The notes under the pieces: generated by a model
The model's input: only the letters and a program-made list of their open reading frames with translations
What the model was told of the DNA's origin: nothing
Databases searched by the model: none
Made by a program: the position numbers and the translations under genes
In this document: positions 1-9,819 of the stretch, in pieces
Position numbering within the stretch: the stretch's first letter is position 1
Layout: each line of letters starts with the position of its first letter
NCBI GenBank assembly: GCA_018378255.1
Contig: JAGZXV010000004.1
Location: 1 to 64,000, forward strand
Length of the DNA stretch: 64,000 nucleotides
Direction of reading: 5' to 3'
Source of the DNA: Clostridiaceae bacterium
Lineage (GTDB): Bacteria > Bacillota > Clostridia > Lachnospirales > Lachnospiraceae

Positions 1-548
1 GTAATTCCCATCAGTATATATTTTTCTGACCTCATAAAATAGAAAAATAAGATAACAAGAAGAAAAAAGAGAGACTCTGAATAAAATATGGAAAAATAAA
101 AGCTATAGGCCCCAAAGAGATAAGTCATTATGAAAAATACTGCCTTTTCCTGGCTTCCTCTTGTCTCTTTAATATAAACTCCAGATACAACAAGTCCGAT
201 TGCAAACAGGATTGAATTAACAATGCTTGCAGCTAAATTAAGACCGATATGGAACCCTCTTGAAACATAACGCACAATCATTGGCGTCAAAGGGAAAAAA
301 GCCCAGTTGGCCGCATCACCGTTTTCGTGCCTATTGGGAACTAAATCATAACCGCTTTCTGCCAGCCGTCTATACCATCCGGCATCCCAAATATTTATTC
401 TCTCAAAAAAACCAACATCCGAACTATATACACTTTTCCAAAAACAAAATACTGCATACATCATCAGCCTGGACAGGAGAAGCACTGTCAGCGTCAGAAG
501 GAAAAGGCCCCATTTTGAATTCAGGTATTGATTAGTCTTTGTTTTCAT
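1..548 (-). CDS. PIG-V-like membrane mannosyltransferase, partial (C-terminus beyond left edge)
   Basis: A leftward reading frame opens at an ATG (546-548) and stays open to the window edge, giving about 182 residues with no stop. It has a hydrophobic first helix (residues about 12-35), then a luminal-type loop with WDAGWYRRLAESGYD and NWAFFPLTPM, and two or more further hydrophobic segments. The D-x-GWY loop after the first helix is typical of PIG-V/GT-C type polyprenol-dependent mannosyltransferase-like proteins. The start overlaps the end of the upstream gene by 17 bases, so the two are translationally coupled. With the GtrB-like gene further upstream, this suggests sugar transfer from a polyprenyl-phosphate donor on the outer face of the membrane. 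The sugar and acceptor cannot be read. The family call is by motif memory only. Confidence 0.72.
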   Translation of the reverse strand, partial: MKTKTNQYLNSKWGLFLLTLTVLLLSRLMMYAVFCFWKSVYSSDVGFFERINIWDAGWYRRLAESGYDLVPNRHENGDAANWAFFPLTPMIVRYVSRGFHIGLNLAASIVNSILFAIGLVVSGVYIKETRGSQEKAVFFIMTYLFGAYSFYFSIFYSESLFFLLVILFFYFMRSEKYILMGI

Positions 549-1098
549 CGATCTGCACTTCCTTTATTAAAATCCCGGCCTGACGGCTGCTCGTACAAAT
601 AATTGACAGTTTTAAACGGCCGTCTAATACTATCCCACGATCAATTACCATCTGGATTTTCTCCTCTTTCACCGCTGTATTTTTTACTTCCTGCCATATA
701 GTCTGCCCATTAGCACTAATTACTATCTCTGTATTGCCTGCCGGTTTAGAATAAACTAATTCTAATTTAAGCTTCTTATCCGGGAGTTTATCAAAATATA
801 TAGCTGCCTCACCAGCCTGTGTCCAGCGGCCTCCGGCCTCTATCTCTCCCCAGCCGCTCTCACACCGCTTCTGTTCCTGCTCCATCTGGATAACCTCTCC
901 CAAAGTATAATCAAATCCATCGATCCCAGGCCATATATCAATCTCTTTATCAATATAATACAGTTGATATGCCCAGTTAACATCCGGTGTTCTGGCTTTC
1001 CACAAAACCAATAAATAAAATAGGATTAATGCTGCACTCAATATATAGCAAATCCAGGGAAATACTTTGGGAATCGTCCTATCTTTCTTCATCATCAT
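532..1098 (-). CDS. Membrane-anchored hypothetical protein in GtrB cassette
   Basis: 188 residues. The start is the first of three consecutive ATG codons, 7 bases after GGAG. One hydrophobic segment (residues about 13-33) follows a short basic N-terminus, so the rest probably faces outside. The exported part contains GRWTQAGEAAIYF and reads like a small beta-sandwich, with alternating hydrophobic strands and no catalytic motif I recognise. The gene lies between a GtrB-like glycosyltransferase (overlap about 20 bases) and a PIG-V-like transferase (overlap 17 bases). An accessory role in membrane glycosylation is inferred from this position only. Confidence 0.7.
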   Translation of the reverse strand: MMMKKDRTIPKVFPWICYILSAALILFYLLVLWKARTPDVNWAYQLYYIDKEIDIWPGIDGFDYTLGEVIQMEQEQKRCESGWGEIEAGGRWTQAGEAAIYFDKLPDKKLKLELVYSKPAGNTEIVISANGQTIWQEVKNTAVKEEKIQMVIDRGIVLDGRLKLSIICTSSRQAGILIKEVQIDENKD

Positions 1099-2044
1099 TT
1101 AAAAACTCCTTAACAATAAATCTAGGCCGCGCTTTGGTCTCCATATATATTTTACCAATATATTCTCCTACAATCCCCACTGACAAAATTAATAAACCAC
1201 CAATCCCCCAAACTGAAACCATCAAACTAGCCCATCCGGGAGTTGTAGTACCTCTGAAAAAACCAATCACACTCCAAATCAGCATAACAATGCTGATCGA
1301 AAAAACAGCTATACCCAGCGCTGTAATCATACGTATCGGTTTGGTACTAAGGGAAGTTATGCCTTCAAAAGCAAAAGCAAGCATCTTTTTAAGCGGATAT
1401 TTGCTCTCTCCTGCAAAACGCTCGCTCCGTTCATAATACACAATGCCCGTCCGATATCCAATCATTGGCACAATACCACGAAGGAACAAATTTACCTCTT
1501 TAAACTCAGCCAGCCCTTCAAGCGCTCTTTTACTCATCAAACGGTAGTCTGCATGATTATATACAGTGTTGGCTCCAAGAACATCCATAAGTTTGTAAAA
1601 TCCCTCTGCAGTAAACCTCTTGAACCAGGTATCAGTGATCCTCTTGCTGCGGACCCCATAGACAATATCGCACCCTGACAAATATTGCTCGATCATTTCA
1701 TCCATAGCGTTAATATCATCCTGTAAGTCCGCATCCATAGAAATGCTGACATCACATACATCTTTTACTGTCATCAGCCCTGCTAGCAGCGCATTCTGAT
1801 GCCCCCGATTGCGACTGAGATTAATCCCGCTAAACAGCGGATCAGAACTATGCAATTTTTCAATTATCTCCCATGTTCGATCCTTTGAGCCATCATTTAC
1901 AAATACCACATGACTTTTCCTGGATATTTTTCCTGAATTTATCAGAGATGTCATCTTGGAGTTTAGACGATTGGCTGTTTCGTGGAGAACTGCTTCTTCG
2001 TTGTAACATGGAATTACTACATAAAGTTTATTCAGTTCACTCAT
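1079..2044 (-). CDS. GtrB/DPM1-like polyprenyl-phosphate glycosyltransferase (GT2)
   Basis: 321 residues from the chosen ATG. GT-A fold motifs are clear: VVIPCYNEE near the N-terminus, VNDGSKDRTW, and SMDADLQDD with the metal-binding DxD. Two C-terminal membrane helices (about 225-300) match GtrB/YfdH-type enzymes, which load a sugar from a nucleotide donor onto undecaprenyl phosphate on the cytoplasmic face. The start was placed at MSELNKLY because GAGGAG lies about 10 bases upstream and family members begin here. A start 7 codons earlier (2065) is possible. It is the first gene of a coupled trio with the membrane-anchored protein and the PIG-V-like transferase, which would use the lipid-linked sugar outside. 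Confidence 0.88.
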   Translation of the reverse strand: MSELNKLYVVIPCYNEEAVLHETANRLNSKMTSLINSGKISRKSHVVFVNDGSKDRTWEIIEKLHSSDPLFSGINLSRNRGHQNALLAGLMTVKDVCDVSISMDADLQDDINAMDEMIEQYLSGCDIVYGVRSKRITDTWFKRFTAEGFYKLMDVLGANTVYNHADYRLMSKRALEGLAEFKEVNLFLRGIVPMIGYRTGIVYYERSERFAGESKYPLKKMLAFAFEGITSLSTKPIRMITALGIAVFSISIVMLIWSVIGFFRGTTTPGWASLMVSVWGIGGLLILSVGIVGEYIGKIYMETKARPRFIVKEFLNDDEER

Positions 2045-2139
2045 TATCCTTATACTCCTCATCATATTCCTTAAAAAGTCAAATTAAAAACTTTTGCTAT
2101 AGTACTGGAGTGTGCTATAAAATTATTTACTATTATTCT

Positions 2140-2565
2140 TTATCCCCTCCCCAATGCTTTCTTTATCTGAGTCGAGCTTGTGCTCTTAGTATATGGGAAG
2201 AAATAAATATCTGAACCAACTTGATTCAATCTTTTTTTATCAACAATCCAAGATTCATTATTAACATAATCATCACCAGAAAACAAACAGTCAAATTTAT
2301 ATAATTCCCATGCTGCCATCTTGTCTATATTATCTAACGTTACAGGAACCGCTTTATCAACATATTTAATAGATCCAACAATTTCCAAACGTTCATCAAA
2401 TGGTATGTACGGTGGTTTACCTTTAAAGTGAACAACCAGTTCATCAGTAAGTACTCCCACAATTAAATATTCACACTTGTCCTTAGCTTTTCTAATTAAA
2501 TTCAAATGGCCAATATGAAATAAATCAAATACACCTGCTATATAGCCGATTTTATAATCTTTCAT
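2140..2565 (-). CDS. TagD-like cytidylyltransferase
   Basis: 141 residues with the nucleotidyltransferase signature GVFDLFHIGHLNLI at the N-terminus and a C-terminal STSSTQI segment like the RTxGISTT motif of glycerol-3-phosphate cytidylyltransferases. It should form a CDP-activated alcohol (CDP-glycerol or similar) from CTP. ATG 2565 was chosen because GGAG lies 8 bases upstream; the longer frame to 2598 has no such site. It is one of three cytidylyltransferase domains in the locus, all with the HxGH motif, so substrates probably differ (glycerol, ribitol, choline or ethanolamine phosphates). The downstream neighbour is the GtrB cassette, about 95 bases away. Confidence 0.85.
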   Translation of the reverse strand: MKDYKIGYIAGVFDLFHIGHLNLIRKAKDKCEYLIVGVLTDELVVHFKGKPPYIPFDERLEIVGSIKYVDKAVPVTLDNIDKMAAWELYKFDCLFSGDDYVNNESWIVDKKRLNQVGSDIYFFPYTKSTSSTQIKKALGRG

Positions 2566-2698
2566 TTTATGTACTCCTTTATCTAAATTTGCTCGCACTA
2601 TTACTTAAGCGATCACCTTAGTGTCTTTTTAGAATACGACATTAAATTCCTAAGCAATTAATGAGTGTTCTAACCGCTATGACACCAGTGTCTGTACA

Positions 2699-2744
2699 TT
2701 ATGGTATATCTTGTTCCAAGATATAATATATCACTATACCATAA
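2699..2744. repeat. Imperfect inverted repeat upstream of cytidylyltransferase
   Basis: Outer arms TTATGGTATA (2699-2708) and TATACCATAA (2735-2744) are perfectly complementary, and a second nested pair ATATCTTG / CAAGATAT lies inside. It sits about 135 bases upstream of the TagD-like gene and next to the IS21 relic. It could be a regulatory site or a remnant end of a mobile element. Neither can be decided from sequence. Confidence 0.5.
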
Positions 2745-2819
2745 CCAAAAATTAGTCATACAACGCCTTAGAATTATGCCTACGCCATCGTCATAAATAA
2801 TTCTAAACCGACTGTTCGT

Positions 2820-3480
2820 ATGACCGAATGCTGAAAACGCTTACGCTTGATGTGTTAAAACGTGCCAAAGTAATGGAATCTTATGACCCTAGGAACCTAG
2901 CTAAACCGATGTGTTCCTTGCAGATCGGTTGTTTCCATCTACTCCAGAACATTTTTCATCAACAAACCGATAGTTGACTTCAATTACATCCAGAAATATT
3001 TGCTACAAAACTGTATTAACAAACAACTCCTCTCGATAAATGGGAGAGATGCCACCATTCCGACGCAAATCGCTCACATATTTTCAGTTCTGCCATTACG
3101 CCCAACAGAATGAACAGAAACAACGTGCAGCTATACACATCAACTGGAAACTCAGTAAAAATTCGTAATTAATTAGGCTTAATATCCTTTACAGATCATC
3201 GTTCCCGATATCGGTGAGATTCTTCCCGCATTTGTTATAAGCGTCATGGCATATAGCTAGTATCATTATGTTGAAATGTTAATCTACGGAAAACAGAGTA
3301 CATAGATTACCGCTCATGTTCACATGTATGATTAATTCGGAGGCGTAATCTGTATCCTCATGCCTGGCAATACTAAAACGGCTGTTATCAATAACAATGA
3401 CTGTTACAATCACTTTCCAAAGAAACTCGAAAAGAAGGGCAGTCAAAATGAGCTTTCTGGAAAAACACTTTAAGATGTCA
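2820..3480 (+). pseudogene. istA: Decayed IS21-family transposase (IstA) relic
   Basis: No intact frame exists in the 1.07-kb gap between the two flanking genes, but the plus strand translates to an ordered series of IstA-like fragments with stops and frameshifts. These are DFNYIQKYLLQNCINK (from about 2975), QFCHYAQQNEQKQRAAIHI (from about 3085), PDIGEILPAFV (from about 3210), ITAHVHMYD then FGGVICILMPGNTKTAV (3315-3390). Their order matches IS21 transposases (PDFEYIHKELL, QFCYYIQQ, DPDTGEI, WITAHVHMYDYFGGV-type, LVPDN-KTAV). The C-terminal third is largely missing, and I see no istB. The relic marks an old insertion in a surface-polysaccharide locus. Alignment was by eye from remembered family sequences; the exact ends are uncertain. 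Confidence 0.72.
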
Positions 3481-3637
3481 ACCAGCTAGTCCGGTATATA
3501 AAAAAGTCTCTTAACAAGCTATGCATGGATTGTCAATCTTCGAAGAATCATATGAATAAATCAAAAACAAGCTTTAACAAACACAACCATTTCATACAAT
3601 CTTACCTCTATTTTAGTCTTCTATATCTCTTAATAAA

Positions 3638-4537
3638 TCAATTTTCATAATTACATAACCTATCGATATGTTTGCCCTCCAAGACATCTTTTAAATATTG
3701 CCCATACTGATTTTTCTTTAAAAGCGTATAGGTTTGTAACACCTGTTCCTTATCTATCCAGCCATTTAAATAAGCTATCTCCTCTAAACAAGCTATCTTC
3801 CGGTGCTGATGATCCTCCACAGTTTTCACAAAATTTGTAGCCTCTACCAGTGATTCATGCGTACCAGTATCCAACCATGTAAAGCCCTGACCTAATAATA
3901 TTACATCTAGTTCTCCATTATTCAAATAAATGCGATTCAGGTCTGTAATCTCTAATTCCCCACGCTGTGAAGGCTTTAGGCCTTTTGCATACTCTACGAC
4001 TCTATTATCATAAAAATATAATCCAGTAACACAATAATTAGATTTTGGCTTTTTAGGCTTTTCTTCGATTGAAATTGCTCTTCCTTGACTGTCAAATTCT
4101 ACAATACCAAATCGTTCTGGATCATCCACATAGTAGCCAAAAACAGTAGCGCCACTTTCTTTATTTGCTGATAAACGAAGTCGCTTTTTCAATCCTTGTC
4201 CATGAAAAATGTTATCACCCAAAATCATTGCTACCTTATCTTTTTCTATAAATTCTTCTCCAATTATAAATGCTTGAGCTAGACCAGCCGGCTCTGGCTG
4301 AACTGCATAACATAAATGAACTCCAAACTGTTTTCCACTCCCTAATAAAGTCTCGAATCTTGGTGTATCATCTGGTGTAGAAATTATTAGAATATCTTTA
4401 ATTCCAGCATTCATAAGAACAGACAAAGGGTAATATATCATAGGCTTATCATAAATTGGTAATAATTGTTTTGAAGTTACTTTTGTTAATGGATATAATC
4501 GTGTTCCCGAACCACCAGCTAATATAATTCCCTTCAT
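3638..4537 (-). CDS. rmlA: Glucose-1-phosphate thymidylyltransferase RmlA
   Basis: 299 residues, the usual RmlA length. It starts [18 protein letters not shown], the nucleotidyltransferase signature, followed by [24 protein letters not shown] and EITDLN. It converts dTTP and glucose-1-phosphate to dTDP-glucose, the first step to dTDP-L-rhamnose. ATG 4537 is preceded by AGGAGG. It stands alone between two long gaps and has its own promoter-like sequence (4562-4589), whereas rmlB lies about 11 kb upstream in the main cluster. No rmlC is visible here, and no rmlD unless the epimerase at 5220 fills that role. Confidence 0.96.
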   Translation of the reverse strand: MKGIILAGGSGTRLYPLTKVTSKQLLPIYDKPMIYYPLSVLMNAGIKDILIISTPDDTPRFETLLGSGKQFGVHLCYAVQPEPAGLAQAFIIGEEFIEKDKVAMILGDNIFHGQGLKKRLRLSANKESGATVFGYYVDDPERFGIVEFDSQGRAISIEEKPKKPKSNYCVTGLYFYDNRVVEYAKGLKPSQRGELEITDLNRIYLNNGELDVILLGQGFTWLDTGTHESLVEATNFVKTVEDHQHRKIACLEEIAYLNGWIDKEQVLQTYTLLKKNQYGQYLKDVLEGKHIDRLCNYEN

Positions 4538-4561
4538 GCAAAAACCTCCTAGTAAAATAAT

Positions 4562-4589
4562 GATATACTCAAAAAGTACTTCAAGTCAA
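4562..4589 (-). promoter_or_regulatory. Predicted sigma-A promoter for rmlA
   Basis: On the minus strand TTGACT (4589-4584), a 16-base spacer and TATATC (4567-4562), ending about 25 bases before the rmlA start. The match is fair and the spacer one base short of ideal. Confidence 0.5.
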
Positions 4590-4992
4590 TATTTACAAAG
4601 TCTAATCAAATTAATAACTAAAAAAATTCTCACTCTATCATACATCATATCAAATAATTCCATATCTGTTGCTTCCATAGCGAGCCAAACTTAGTGTTAA
4701 TGTATTATCACTATAACAAACTCATTATTGTTTTCTCCTTAAGGACCCGTAGATTTTCCACCCGCCAAACTCCTTAGTATTTCTACCAATCCAATCTATG
4801 ATAATTTTTTATACTTTGGTTGATTGGCAACCCGCAGGATATACCTGAAAAAAGCTACTAGGTTTTATATCCACCTTTGAGAAATGAGTGCCTGCCATAA
4901 AAAATTTACTCTGAGTGATATGAAAAACCTCTTCTACTTCTTAACAACGATCCTAATCTGGTAATAGTACATGATATTAGATTATATTTAAC

Positions 4993-5035
4993 GTAAGCGC
5001 CAAGTATTGGAAACACCCCAATACTTGGCGCTTAC
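4993..5035. repeat. Perfect 18-bp hairpin in a 0.68-kb gene-free gap
   Basis: Arms 4993-5010 (GTAAGCGCCAAGTATTGG) and 5018-5035 are exactly complementary around a 7-base loop. No T-run follows on either strand, so it is not a standard intrinsic terminator, though it lies beyond the end of the epimerase gene (stop at 5220). The rest of 4590-5219 shows no coding frame of note. A TTTTCAAACACAC stretch near 5073 resembles one end of the repeat family seen near 55 and 58.6 kb. Confidence 0.7.
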
Positions 5036-5219
5036 CTTGATTTGATTAAAATGACAAAAAAGCTATAGTTTTCAAACACACTTTGGTGCACTATTACGTT
5101 TTATTAATAAAATTATTGTTTCAATGTGTTTTCACATTAATCCTATTGTCTAATTATAGCTTTAAACTAACCAGTTTTTTCAAAGTAGAAAATCTTATCA
5201 TTAGGTTATTATTTATTTT

Positions 5220-6167
5220 CTAAATATAACTTGTCGTATCTTTTTGGTTTTCCTCCATTTGAATTAAAATCTCTTTTATCCCATCCTCTAATGTCTTATA
5301 TGGCACCCATAATAAATCCTTTTTTGTTTCTAAGATATCTAAAACATTATAATTAATATCGCACTTTCTTGATTCAGTAAAGTTAACTCTCACAAACTTC
5401 CTACCTGCCAATCGTTCAATTAACTCCACAATCTCATTTACTGAGTATCCTATTCCTGTACCAATATTGTAAATTTGATTTGAGTTGTTCTTATCAAGAA
5501 TAGTCTCCAATGCAGCAATTACATCATCCAAATAAATATAATCTCGTACATTATTACCATCTCCAAAAATAGTTATTTCCTTACCGTCCAAAATATTTCG
5601 AATATAAATCGGTATAATTCCTTGTTTTTTCTTTAAATTTTTATCATATCCATAAACATTAGAAATTCTTGCTATATTATATTCAATTCCATAATATCTA
5701 GAATAAAAAAGAATATATTCTTCAATAATAGACTTTTGCATGCCATATGCACACATAGGCTTCTTTTCATCTGCTACATATTTGAAGGTCTTTTGATCTC
5801 CTTCACCATATATAGTACCACCGGAAGAAACGAATAATATTTTGGGAGGATTCTGCATCTTTATAGCAGTCTCTAACAATCGAACAGTAGGAAAAACATT
5901 TTGCATTATTTCTTTTGGAATTTCATCTGTTCTCACGCAAGGTACAGTTGTTGAAATCAAATGTATAATCCAGTCAATATCTGCAACTATTTTTTTAAAC
6001 TCCAGCTCTTTTGTAAAATCCCCAGTAATACATTCTATGTTTGGATGACATTGAAAGTCATTAATATGGGTTCTGTCATATGCTTTTATCTGATATTTGT
6101 CGGCTAATTGAAAGCATAAACTTTTTCCAATAAAACCACTAGCCCCCAAAACTAATATCTTTTTCAC
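5220..6167 (-). CDS. NAD-dependent nucleotide-sugar epimerase/dehydratase (SDR)
   Basis: 315 residues. Extended SDR features: GASGFIGKSL glycine motif at residues 8-17, SSGGTIYGEG carrying the catalytic Ser region, and YGMQKS with the YxxxK pair. The overall pattern fits GalE/WcaG-like epimerases acting on a nucleotide sugar. The start is GTG (6165-6167), overlapping the TGA of the upstream 1198-residue glycosyltransferase as GTGA, with AAGGAG 6-7 bases upstream, so translation is coupled. It is the last gene of the long leftward cluster. The exact reaction (4-epimerase versus 4-reductase) cannot be read. Confidence 0.85.
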   Translation of the reverse strand: MKKILVLGASGFIGKSLCFQLADKYQIKAYDRTHINDFQCHPNIECITGDFTKELEFKKIVADIDWIIHLISTTVPCVRTDEIPKEIMQNVFPTVRLLETAIKMQNPPKILFVSSGGTIYGEGDQKTFKYVADEKKPMCAYGMQKSIIEEYILFYSRYYGIEYNIARISNVYGYDKNLKKKQGIIPIYIRNILDGKEITIFGDGNNVRDYIYLDDVIAALETILDKNNSNQIYNIGTGIGYSVNEIVELIERLAGRKFVRVNFTESRKCDINYNVLDILETKKDLLWVPYKTLEDGIKEILIQMEENQKDTTSYI

Positions 6168-9100
6168 AAGTCTCTCCTTTGTAGTAAATTATTCATCTTT
6201 TCTTCTAAAATTCTAACAGAAAAATTTTTCTCAAATATTTTATGACCTTGCTCTCCAACTTTATATAGCATATCTTTACCATTCTGAACAATTTCCACTA
6301 TTAATTCGCTTAATTCATGACTATTCTCACTTTCAAACACAAATCCATTTTTTCCGTCTTGAATAAAATATGATGTTCCTGTTTTATTTGTACATATTAC
6401 AGGTACACATTGAACCATTGCTTCAACTGCCACTACAGGGCAAGGATCATCCCTCGATGGAACCACTATTGCATCCGCCCATCTATAATATTCTCCCAGT
6501 TCATCATGAAGAATTGGATCTAACACTTTAATATTAGAATATAATTGCGCTTTTTCCTTTAATGATCTCGTCAAAACATCATCAAAATTTGCACCAATAA
6601 ATATAAATTCACATCTGTCAAATATTTCTTTTGGCAGACTTATAATAGCCTGCATAAATATATCTGGCCCCTTTCTTTTTTCAAAAGAAGCAACATACAA
6701 AAAATGGAAATTATCTACCTCCTTCTTTTTTTCTTTAAAACACTCAGATTCAACACAATAAAACATATTTTTACCATTATATCTAAAACCATATTTTTCT
6801 AGAGACTGCTTAACATATTCTCCACCATATAAAACATCAACCTTCCGTCCTAAAGTTTTAGGTAATAAATCTTTATATACTTTAATTGCATACTCACCTT
6901 CATGAAGCCACCAATAGACCTTTGGTATTTCATCCTTTAACAACTCAATAACGGGATAAGATACTATAGTGTTTGCAAAAACAATATCAAAATTTCGAAT
7001 AAACCGTTTTAATATCCAATCACAATATCTTACAGACTCATCTACAATGACAATGACACCCATTTTTTCATAAGTTTCCTTAAGTGGTCCATCTTGAAAT
7101 GATAGTACAACTGGAAAATATCCTGCTTTTAATGCGGATTTCACCGCATTGATTAAAACCACTGGTGCGCCAGTTAGAGACAATTCATGTGAAATAAATA
7201 GTATATTTTTATTATTGTTGCTATTATTTTTTACACTGAGAGGCACAAATAGTTTGTATACATAATTAAAATCTGTATAAAACATTTTTTTCATGCTATG
7301 CGTAAAAAATGCATCCTCCGTTAAATATTTCCCCCATCGTTTCATGCAATAAATATCTGACAAATCCTGGTCTTCTTTTGGATGCCAAGTATGGTTACCT
7401 AAATGAATTAGTTTTGCATAAGGTGTATATGTATTATAATACCCAGCTTCCATTAAACGGAAACTCAAATCAACGTCAGAATGACCATTTGGTGTATTTA
7501 TAGCGTCAAATCCTCCTACCTCCCAATAAACATCTTTTCTAATTGCAACGCATGCCCCACTAAACACAGAAACATCTCTAAGTAGAAAATGATTAAATAC
7601 AGCATAATTAAATATTTCTGATTGATAACCATTAAATACTGTTCCAACAAGTCCTGGAACACCGGTAAACATACCTGCATACTGAATTCTCCCATCAACT
7701 CCCACTAACATTGGTGATACTGAACCTACGTCCTTAAATATTAGCAAATCGAGCATTTTCTCAATCCAATCATTTGATATAGGAAAAACATCATCATTAT
7801 AAAATAGTAATACATCTCCACTCGCTATTTTAGCACCCAAATTGCATTTTTTAGAGAAGTTAAATTCATCATTATACTCACAAATTTTTAAAGTCCTGCC
7901 TAAATAAACAAATTCCTTTTCTAAATCTTTTGCCATTATAGCATTTGTCACGGGAATTATTTCAATATTTGTATACGAAGTTTTTTCCATCAATCCATGT
8001 ATCACGTTAATTTGATTATCCAGATTATCTGAAGGTATTATTATGCTAACCCGTTTCAAATCCTTAGAGTTCACTCGGCCATAGTTACCACGAGGCATCA
8101 TTTGCATAACAGTATCTATTCCTTGTGCATCGTACCATGATTTTAACGCATTCATGTTACTAACACGAGCAAAATCCTTAGCCCCTGTCGCAGCTGACGT
8201 TTCAATTGCTCTCCAATAATACAAAACACGTTCAATATGTTTAATTTTATTTGTTCTTTTACTGATTCTCAATGCCAAATCATAATCTTGTGAAAAATCA
8301 TATTTACTTCTAAAGCCGCCTACTTCCTTAACTAAGGCCGTTCTATATATTGACAAATGCCCTGTATACATATGATTCATCAATAATCGTGGCGACCAAT
8401 TTGGTTTAAAATAAAAATCAAAAAATTTCAATTTAGATAGACTATTTAGTTTACATTCATCAGTATATAAAAAATCCAACTGCGGATCTTCATTTAATGC
8501 TAAAGCAACCCAAAATAATGCATCATCTGGGATTTCATCATCTTGATCCAATAATGCTATAAACTCACCTTTTGCTATAGATAATGCAATATTAGAAGCG
8601 GCTGATATACCGCCATTCTTCTCACATAACACTAGTCTTATGCGTGAATCCTTTTTTGCCTGTTCTGCAATATAATCCCGCCCATCAGCACATGGTGAAC
8701 CATCGTCAGCTATACATAGTTCCCAATTTGAATATATTTGTTCTTGAAGGCACTCCACTACTCTTGGCAACCACTTCATTGGGGGATTATACATTGGAAC
8801 AATTATTGATATAAGCGGCCTATAATTACATTCCTCCAACATATGCAACTTTTGAAAAACTGTATACTCTTCTCTTTGACTTCTTAAAATATCAGCCCCT
8901 CGACCATTCCAGTCTACTTGCACTTCCATTTGAGGCTCCTCTTGACTTTGATTTTCAACAACTAGATTTGACTTTTTAGAAACCGTCTCTTCAAAGAAAG
9001 GCATTAATTCACACCGATCCAAAGTAGTAAGTAATTCTTTAATACTCTTTACCACTCTGCTATATCCGCATTTCTTCAAGCAATTCTCTATTTCTATTTT

Positions 9101-9760
9101 TGTTTCTTCACTTTTGACAGAAGTAAACCAAATTATTTTTTCATTATCTAATTTAATCTGATCAAGTCTACAAATCGGAATATTATCAATCGTATTTCCT
9201 GCTTTAATGGAATTATTATCTACTATACAATAAATATCTATACCTATTTTTTTTAATTGGCTAACGTATCGCGCACCATATTTGCCAGCACCAAATAAAA
9301 TCAGTTTTTCACCTGATTGATATAATTCATCTTCGAACTCATATTGTTTTAAATAATGGCAAAATAATAATTCCTCCAAAGACAATGCAATATTAACTAT
9401 CCCTTTTTCTTCTAACTGCTCTAAAATTTCATTCTTTTGTGCAATATTTTTAACTGTTATATACCAAATATAATTGTCTTTATTTTCAAGGAGCTGTTCA
9501 AACGATAAAACAGGGACCCCACAAACAACATTACCAGCAGCTATGTTGTTGTCTACAAAGGCATAAACCTCAAGATTTATCTCATCAAGAATTCTCGCGG
9601 TTCTCTGCCCCACTTTTCCAGCCCCAAATAGAATCACTTTCTTATATGACATAGTTAATTTATTAATATTCTCTGTTTTTTTTAACTGTTTTAATATAAT
9701 ATTATCCTTTTTTACCTTAGCCTTTAAAAAGCAATCAACAATTTCTCTATCTACCATCAT
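6164..9760 (-). CDS. Giant multidomain glycosyltransferase: two Rossmann modules, two GT2 and one GT4 domain
   Basis: 1198 residues. Two tandem N-terminal modules start with LFGAGKVG (about 44-51) and LFGAGKYG (about 155-162), each followed by a VDNN motif. They resemble the N-terminal sugar-nucleotide/CoA-type Rossmann modules of PglD-like proteins. A GT2 domain follows (SIIVPMYNPP about 317; LLDQDDE about 402), then a second, more divergent GT2 (SIIIPSDN about 572; FYNDDV about 652) and a C-terminal GT4 domain (ILFISHELSLTGAPVVL about 855; FEKRKGPDIF about 1035; PSRDDPCPVVAVEAM near the end). Such chains build repeating units of rhamnan-type polysaccharides in the cytoplasm. It overlaps the epimerase gene by 4 bases. 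The sugars are unknown. Confidence 0.88.
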   Translation of the reverse strand: MMVDREIVDCFLKAKVKKDNIILKQLKKTENINKLTMSYKKVILFGAGKVGQRTARILDEINLEVYAFVDNNIAAGNVVCGVPVLSFEQLLENKDNYIWYITVKNIAQKNEILEQLEEKGIVNIALSLEELLFCHYLKQYEFEDELYQSGEKLILFGAGKYGARYVSQLKKIGIDIYCIVDNNSIKAGNTIDNIPICRLDQIKLDNEKIIWFTSVKSEETKIEIENCLKKCGYSRVVKSIKELLTTLDRCELMPFFEETVSKKSNLVVENQSQEEPQMEVQVDWNGRGADILRSQREEYTVFQKLHMLEECNYRPLISIIVPMYNPPMKWLPRVVECLQEQIYSNWELCIADDGSPCADGRDYIAEQAKKDSRIRLVLCEKNGGISAASNIALSIAKGEFIALLDQDDEIPDDALFWVALALNEDPQLDFLYTDECKLNSLSKLKFFDFYFKPNWSPRLLMNHMYTGHLSIYRTALVKEVGGFRSKYDFSQDYDLALRISKRTNKIKHIERVLYYWRAIETSAATGAKDFARVSNMNALKSWYDAQGIDTVMQMMPRGNYGRVNSKDLKRVSIIIPSDNLDNQINVIHGLMEKTSYTNIEIIPVTNAIMAKDLEKEFVYLGRTLKICEYNDEFNFSKKCNLGAKIASGDVLLFYNDDVFPISNDWIEKMLDLLIFKDVGSVSPMLVGVDGRIQYAGMFTGVPGLVGTVFNGYQSEIFNYAVFNHFLLRDVSVFSGACVAIRKDVYWEVGGFDAINTPNGHSDVDLSFRLMEAGYYNTYTPYAKLIHLGNHTWHPKEDQDLSDIYCMKRWGKYLTEDAFFTHSMKKMFYTDFNYVYKLFVPLSVKNNSNNNKNILFISHELSLTGAPVVLINAVKSALKAGYFPVVLSFQDGPLKETYEKMGVIVIVDESVRYCDWILKRFIRNFDIVFANTIVSYPVIELLKDEIPKVYWWLHEGEYAIKVYKDLLPKTLGRKVDVLYGGEYVKQSLEKYGFRYNGKNMFYCVESECFKEKKKEVDNFHFLYVASFEKRKGPDIFMQAIISLPKEIFDRCEFIFIGANFDDVLTRSLKEKAQLYSNIKVLDPILHDELGEYYRWADAIVVPSRDDPCPVVAVEAMVQCVPVICTNKTGTSYFIQDGKNGFVFESENSHELSELIVEIVQNGKDMLYKVGEQGHKIFEKNFSVRILEEKMNNLLQRRDL

Positions 9761-9819
9761 TTCCTGTCCATGCTAATATTTTATGCTGGACATACCTCCT
9801 CTTTTCGTTATTTAAACCC

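Noticed and set aside
260..535. Plus-strand 91-residue frame near the left edge
   Set aside because: It lies opposite the PIG-V-like gene, which has membrane helices and motifs; no ribosome site for the plus frame.
987..1436. Plus-strand 149-residue frame
   Set aside because: Shadow of the membrane-helix part of the GtrB-like gene and its neighbour.
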